From: Phascolarctobacterium sp.
Lineage (GTDB): Bacteria; Bacillota; Negativicutes; Acidaminococcales; Acidaminococcaceae
Direction: 5' to 3'
Assembly (NCBI GenBank): GCA_020024105.1
Contig: JAHHUH010000026.1
Coordinates: 1-23,681 of the forward strand
DNA: 23,681 nt
A program made the position numbers and the translations under genes. A model generated the notes under the pieces. That model searched no databases. It saw only the letters and a list, made by a program, of their open reading frames with translations, and had not been told where the DNA came from. This document shows positions 22,346-23,681 of this stretch, in pieces. Positions within the stretch are counted from its first letter, which is position 1; the number at the start of each line of letters is the position of its first letter.

Positions 22346-23681
22346 ATGAAAGATTTTTTACAGGGCTTAGAATATAAGATATTACAAGATGTAGATGAAC
22401 AGGTAGAATATTCTGGGATGGAGTACGACTCTAGGAAAATAAAAAATGGAAATATCTTTGTTGCCTTAGAAGGTAGTGTTGTAGATGGGCATAACTACAT
22501 AGAACAAGCAGTGAAAAATGGAGCTAAATGCGTATTAGTGTCTAAAGAAGTAGAGTTAAAATTTCCAGTTAAGTATATTTTAGTAAAAAATTTAAGGAAA
22601 AACTTGGGCTTAATTGCGTCTAACTTTTATGGGTGGCCTCAAAAGGAATTGAAAATTATCGGGATAACAGGAACTAATGGGAAGACTACTTCAACTTACC
22701 TATTAGAAACTATATTAGGAGAGAAAAACACTGCTAGAATAGGAACTGTTGAGTATAAGGTTGGAAAAGAGATAATAGAGGCAACTAATACAACACCAGA
22801 GTCTCTAGATGTAGTGAAAATATGTAAAAAAGCAGTTGATAAACATATAGAGTATTTGGTTATGGAGATTAGTTCACATGCACTTGAATTAGGAAGAGTA
22901 GCTATGTTGGAATTTGATGTTGTATCTTTTACAAATCTTACTTTAGATCATTTAGATTACCATAAGAATATGGAAAATTACTTCCAAGCAAAAAGAAAAT
23001 TATTTACAATGTTAAAACAAAAGTGTAAGGAAAACTCAGTTATAAACATAGATGATAAGTACGGAGCAAGGTTATTTGAGGAGTTTGGAGGATATTCTTA
23101 CTCACTTGAGGATAAAAATAGTATCAAAGGAGAAATTCTTGAGTTCCATACAGACGGGCAACTTGTAAAAATTACAATAGACGGAGAAGAAACAACTATA
23201 AAACTTGCAATTTTAGGTAAATATAATTTATACAATGTACTTGGAGTAATTGGAATTGCATTAAAACTTGGATTTGATAAAAAAGAAATATTTGATAAAA
23301 TTCAAAATTTAAAGGGGGCACCTGGAAGATTTGAACTTGTAAATTGTAAGCAAGATTTTATTGTAGTTGTTGACTATGCACACACTGGAGATGCACTTGA
23401 GAATATATTAAATAGTATAAATGAATTAAAAAGAGCTAGAGTTATAACTGTATTTGGTTGTGGTGGAGATAGAGACCCAAGTAAGAGACCAATTATGGGA
23501 GAAATAGCTCAAAGACTTAGTGATATAGCTATACTTACTTCTGACAATCCAAGAACTGAAGATCCACATGAGATAATTATGCAAGTTGCTTCAGGAATGA
23601 ATGGAGAAAATCATATAATTGAAGAAGATAGAGAAAAAGCTATAATGAAAGCTATTGAAATTGCTCAAAAAGATGATATTA
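22346..23681 (+). CDS. murE: UDP-MurNAc-tripeptide synthetase, 3' end beyond the window
   Basis: The first 445 codons of the Mur ligase that adds the third amino acid to the peptidoglycan stem peptide. The N-terminal domain has YDSRKIKNGNIFVAL, the ATP loop is GITGTNGKTTST, then NTTPES, MEISSHALELGR, FTNLTLDHLDYH, VVDYAHTGDAL and FGCGGDRDPSKRP. The amino-acid selection motif is DNPRTEDP, the DNPR form used for meso-diaminopimelate and, in Fusobacterium nucleatum, meso-lanthionine; lysine-adding enzymes differ here. AGGAG precedes ATG 22346. No stop is reached before the right edge. Confidence 0.96.
   Translation, partial: MKDFLQGLEYKILQDVDEQVEYSGMEYDSRKIKNGNIFVALEGSVVDGHNYIEQAVKNGAKCVLVSKEVELKFPVKYILVKNLRKNLGLIASNFYGWPQKELKIIGITGTNGKTTSTYLLETILGEKNTARIGTVEYKVGKEIIEATNTTPESLDVVKICKKAVDKHIEYLVMEISSHALELGRVAMLEFDVVSFTNLTLDHLDYHKNMENYFQAKRKLFTMLKQKCKENSVINIDDKYGARLFEEFGGYSYSLEDKNSIKGEILEFHTDGQLVKITIDGEETTIKLAILGKYNLYNVLGVIGIALKLGFDKKEIFDKIQNLKGAPGRFELVNCKQDFIVVVDYAHTGDALENILNSINELKRARVITVFGCGGDRDPSKRPIMGEIAQRLSDIAILTSDNPRTEDPHEIIMQVASGMNGENHIIEEDREKAIMKAIEIAQKDDI

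Noticed and set aside
14228..23681. The AT-rich half as a genomic island in the first organism
   Set aside because: It carries core genes (guaB, ung, murE) and no integrase, tRNA attachment site or flanking repeats, so an assembly join is more likely.
1..23681. CRISPR array, insertion sequence, tRNA or rRNA
   Set aside because: No regularly spaced direct repeats, transposase motifs, cloverleaf with TTCGAAT-type arm in context, or rRNA signature was seen by eye.

Overview
The window reads as two different genomes joined end to end. Positions 1 to about 14,150 are GC-moderate. Arginine is mostly CGT/CGC/CGG, there are many strong intrinsic terminators, a SAM-I riboswitch is present and starts are often GTG or TTG. 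This fits a Bacillota bacterium, possibly one of the Negativicutes, although that rank is a guess from style alone. From about 14,700 to the end the DNA is very AT-rich, arginine is almost always AGA, and the gene set (MscS, GuaB, a MORN_2 repeat protein, a TruA-like synthase, an HD protein, a TIGR03960-type radical SAM protein, Ung and MurE) looks like a Fusobacterium. An orphan vsr gene of intermediate codon use lies at the seam. The simplest reading is a chimeric contig; transfer of a whole block of housekeeping genes is much less likely.

Layout of the first part. The left edge holds a decayed glycine betaine-type binding protein gene (minus strand, one frameshift and one nonsense codon). 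A HAD-IIA phosphatase (+) and a nicotinamidase-like hydrolase (-) converge on a shared terminator. Next comes a zinc/manganese uptake operon, znuA-znuC-znuB, translationally coupled to a PHP-domain phosphoesterase. A structured, terminator-bounded stretch follows, then a TetR regulator with a palindromic operator in its own promoter, and a 47-codon small gene. A helix-turn-helix protein is divergent from a membrane Ser/Thr kinase whose outer part is two tandem copies of one roughly 150-residue module. Two paralogous XRE regulators each carry a copy of the same 51-bp upstream element. The metNIQ methionine importer lies on the minus strand behind a SAM-I riboswitch with its own terminator. A YerC/TrpR-like regulator ends the part.

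Layout of the second part. All genes are on the plus strand: an MscS-type mechanosensitive channel, IMP dehydrogenase, an exported MORN_2 repeat protein, a TruA-like pseudouridine synthase with a KH-like tail overlapping an HD-domain protein, a radical SAM protein followed closely by uracil-DNA glycosylase, and a small exported coiled-coil protein followed closely by murE, which runs off the right edge.

No CRISPR array, insertion sequence, tRNA, rRNA or clear phage gene was seen. The items most worth a second look are the seam itself, the kinase/HTH pair, the duplicated XRE units, the structured region at 5722-5922 and the KH-like tail on the TruA-like protein. I did not find a convincing new multi-gene system.
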